A DNA stretch of 5,491 bases from Erwinia pyrifoliae DSM 12163 (GTDB lineage: Bacteria > Pseudomonadota > Gammaproteobacteria > Enterobacterales > Enterobacteriaceae). Below the pieces are notes generated by a model. That model worked only from the letters and a program-made list of their open reading frames with translations, did no database searches and had not been told where the DNA came from. The number at the start of each line of letters is the position of its first letter. Within the stretch, counting starts at the first letter, position 1. The stretch spans positions 30,411 to 35,901 of the forward strand of contig NC_017392.1 in assembly GCF_000026985.1 (NCBI RefSeq). Direction: 5' to 3'. The translations under genes and the position numbers were made by a program. This document shows positions 5,276 to 5,491 of the stretch, piece after piece.

Positions 5276-5346
5276 CTGAACTCATGCGATCTTTTTTCTG
5301 TCGAACGATGAAAGTAAATCGATCGTCAGTTCAGAGCAACTGCTCT
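5276..5346 (+). other. Structured leader: nested inverted repeats
   Basis: CTGAACT (5276-5282) pairs with AGTTCAG (5328-5334), and the next inner arms CGATC (5287-5291) and GATCG (5321-5325) also pair, enclosing a mostly unpaired A/T-rich loop. A competing hairpin, AGAGCA-AC-TGCTCT (5333-5346), shares bases with the outer arm. Two exclusive folds upstream of a probable rep gene could mean leader regulation, but no antisense promoter is evident. Confidence 0.35.
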
Positions 5347-5374
5347 CCTCAGGGGCAAATGCGGAGGTTTTTTT

Positions 5375-5419
5375 ATGCGAGCTGGCTGTTTTAGCGTGAT
5401 TAAATCTTTGGTGCTATGA
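5375..5419 (+). CDS. Possible 14-residue leader peptide
   Basis: A very short frame, MRAGCFSVIKSLVL, has an excellent GGAGG seven bases before its ATG (5363-5367). Its stop codon lies within an extended -10-like TGCTATGAT. The ribosome site is also part of a degenerate iteron, so the match may be fortuitous. If real it would be a leader peptide ahead of rep; no family is recognisable. Confidence 0.25.
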   Translation: MRAGCFSVIKSLVL

Positions 5420-5420
5420 T
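5412..5420 (+). promoter_or_regulatory. Extended -10 promoter candidate for a downstream rep gene
   Basis: TGCTATGAT fits TGnTATAAT with one change; no good -35 is seen, as is allowed for extended -10 promoters. Transcription would run rightward into the terminal inverted repeat. Confidence 0.35.
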
Positions 5421-5460
5421 GTTTTTTTAGTTAATTTTTGCTTTGCTTGCCTGCTTTTTG

Positions 5461-5488
5461 TGTGGAATAATTTTCAAAACATTCCACA
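5461..5488. promoter_or_regulatory. Inverted iteron half-sites, probable Rep operator
   Basis: TGTGGAAT (5461-5468) and ATTCCACA (5481-5488) form a perfect 8-bp inverted repeat with a 12-bp spacer; the left arm is the start of an iteron. Iteron plasmids commonly have such inverted half-iterons at the rep promoter, where Rep dimers repress their own gene. This predicts a rep gene just past the right edge. Confidence 0.55.
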
Positions 5489-5491
5489 TCC

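Larger units (their letters stand above)
4789..5478 (+). repeat. About ten dispersed iteron copies, probable copy-control locus
   Basis: Iteron-like copies in the same orientation begin at 4789, 4831, 4878 (degenerate), 4937, 4987, 5009, 5094, 5218, 5360 (degenerate) and 5461. Most keep GTGGA and a following AATTTTCTG-like part. Spacing is irregular apart from the 22-bp pair 4987/5009. In plasmids such as P1 and RepFIB replicons a second set of iterons away from the core origin titrates Rep and sets copy number and incompatibility; that role is inferred here. I see no credible protein gene in 4258-5374; open frames there run through the repeats and lack ribosome binding sites. Confidence 0.7.

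Overview
The window looks like part of an enterobacterial plasmid (Enterobacterales). The evidence is a ParF/ParG partition cassette close to that of Salmonella plasmid TP228, perfect E. coli-type DnaA boxes, clustered Dam (GATC) sites, an IS481-family fragment typical of enterobacterial plasmids, and a DUF4225-type protein. The exact host cannot be read from the sequence. No replication initiator gene lies inside the window; one probably starts just beyond the right edge.

Layout. (1) Positions 1-941 hold the 3' part of a DUF4225-like hydrophobic protein on + and, on -, a convergent 109-residue two-helix membrane protein; their tails overlap by 23 bp. An effector/immunity relationship is possible but unproven. 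(2) Positions 1029-1850 show no convincing gene. A small unrecognised reading frame (1851-2021) follows; its sense-like reading continues past an in-frame TAA up to msrA. (3) msrA (2109-2645) encodes an apparently intact peptide methionine sulfoxide reductase A. (4) An IS481-family element starts immediately behind msrA. Its transposase is cut after about 80 residues and runs straight into a perfect 8-bp tandem array (about 11 copies, 2989-3075). (5) The interval 3076-3420 carries a terminator-like 26-bp perfect palindrome and a repeat-rich region in front of parF. (6) parF-parG (3421-4257) is a type Ib partition operon with an ATGA overlap. The parF start and ribosome binding site are one base out of frame with the rest of the gene, because of an A6 run. 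(7) Positions 4258-5491 form an iteron replication origin: five GATC sites, an AT-rich stretch, four iterons at exact 22-bp spacing, two perfect DnaA boxes, then about ten more dispersed iterons, an AT-only tract and a terminal inverted repeat.

The most interesting structure links regions 4-6. The 8-bp array, read on the minus strand, is a run of AATCCC cores at 8-bp spacing. The same (T)AATCC core, again with 8-bp phasing, recurs at 3170-3185 and in the block just upstream of parF (3349-3394). I infer that these are binding sites for the ParG-like ribbon-helix-helix protein, forming a split centromere/operator, with the large array lodged inside transposase debris. Partition plus replication control would then account for most of the right 2.5 kb, with msrA and the DUF4225 locus as cargo.
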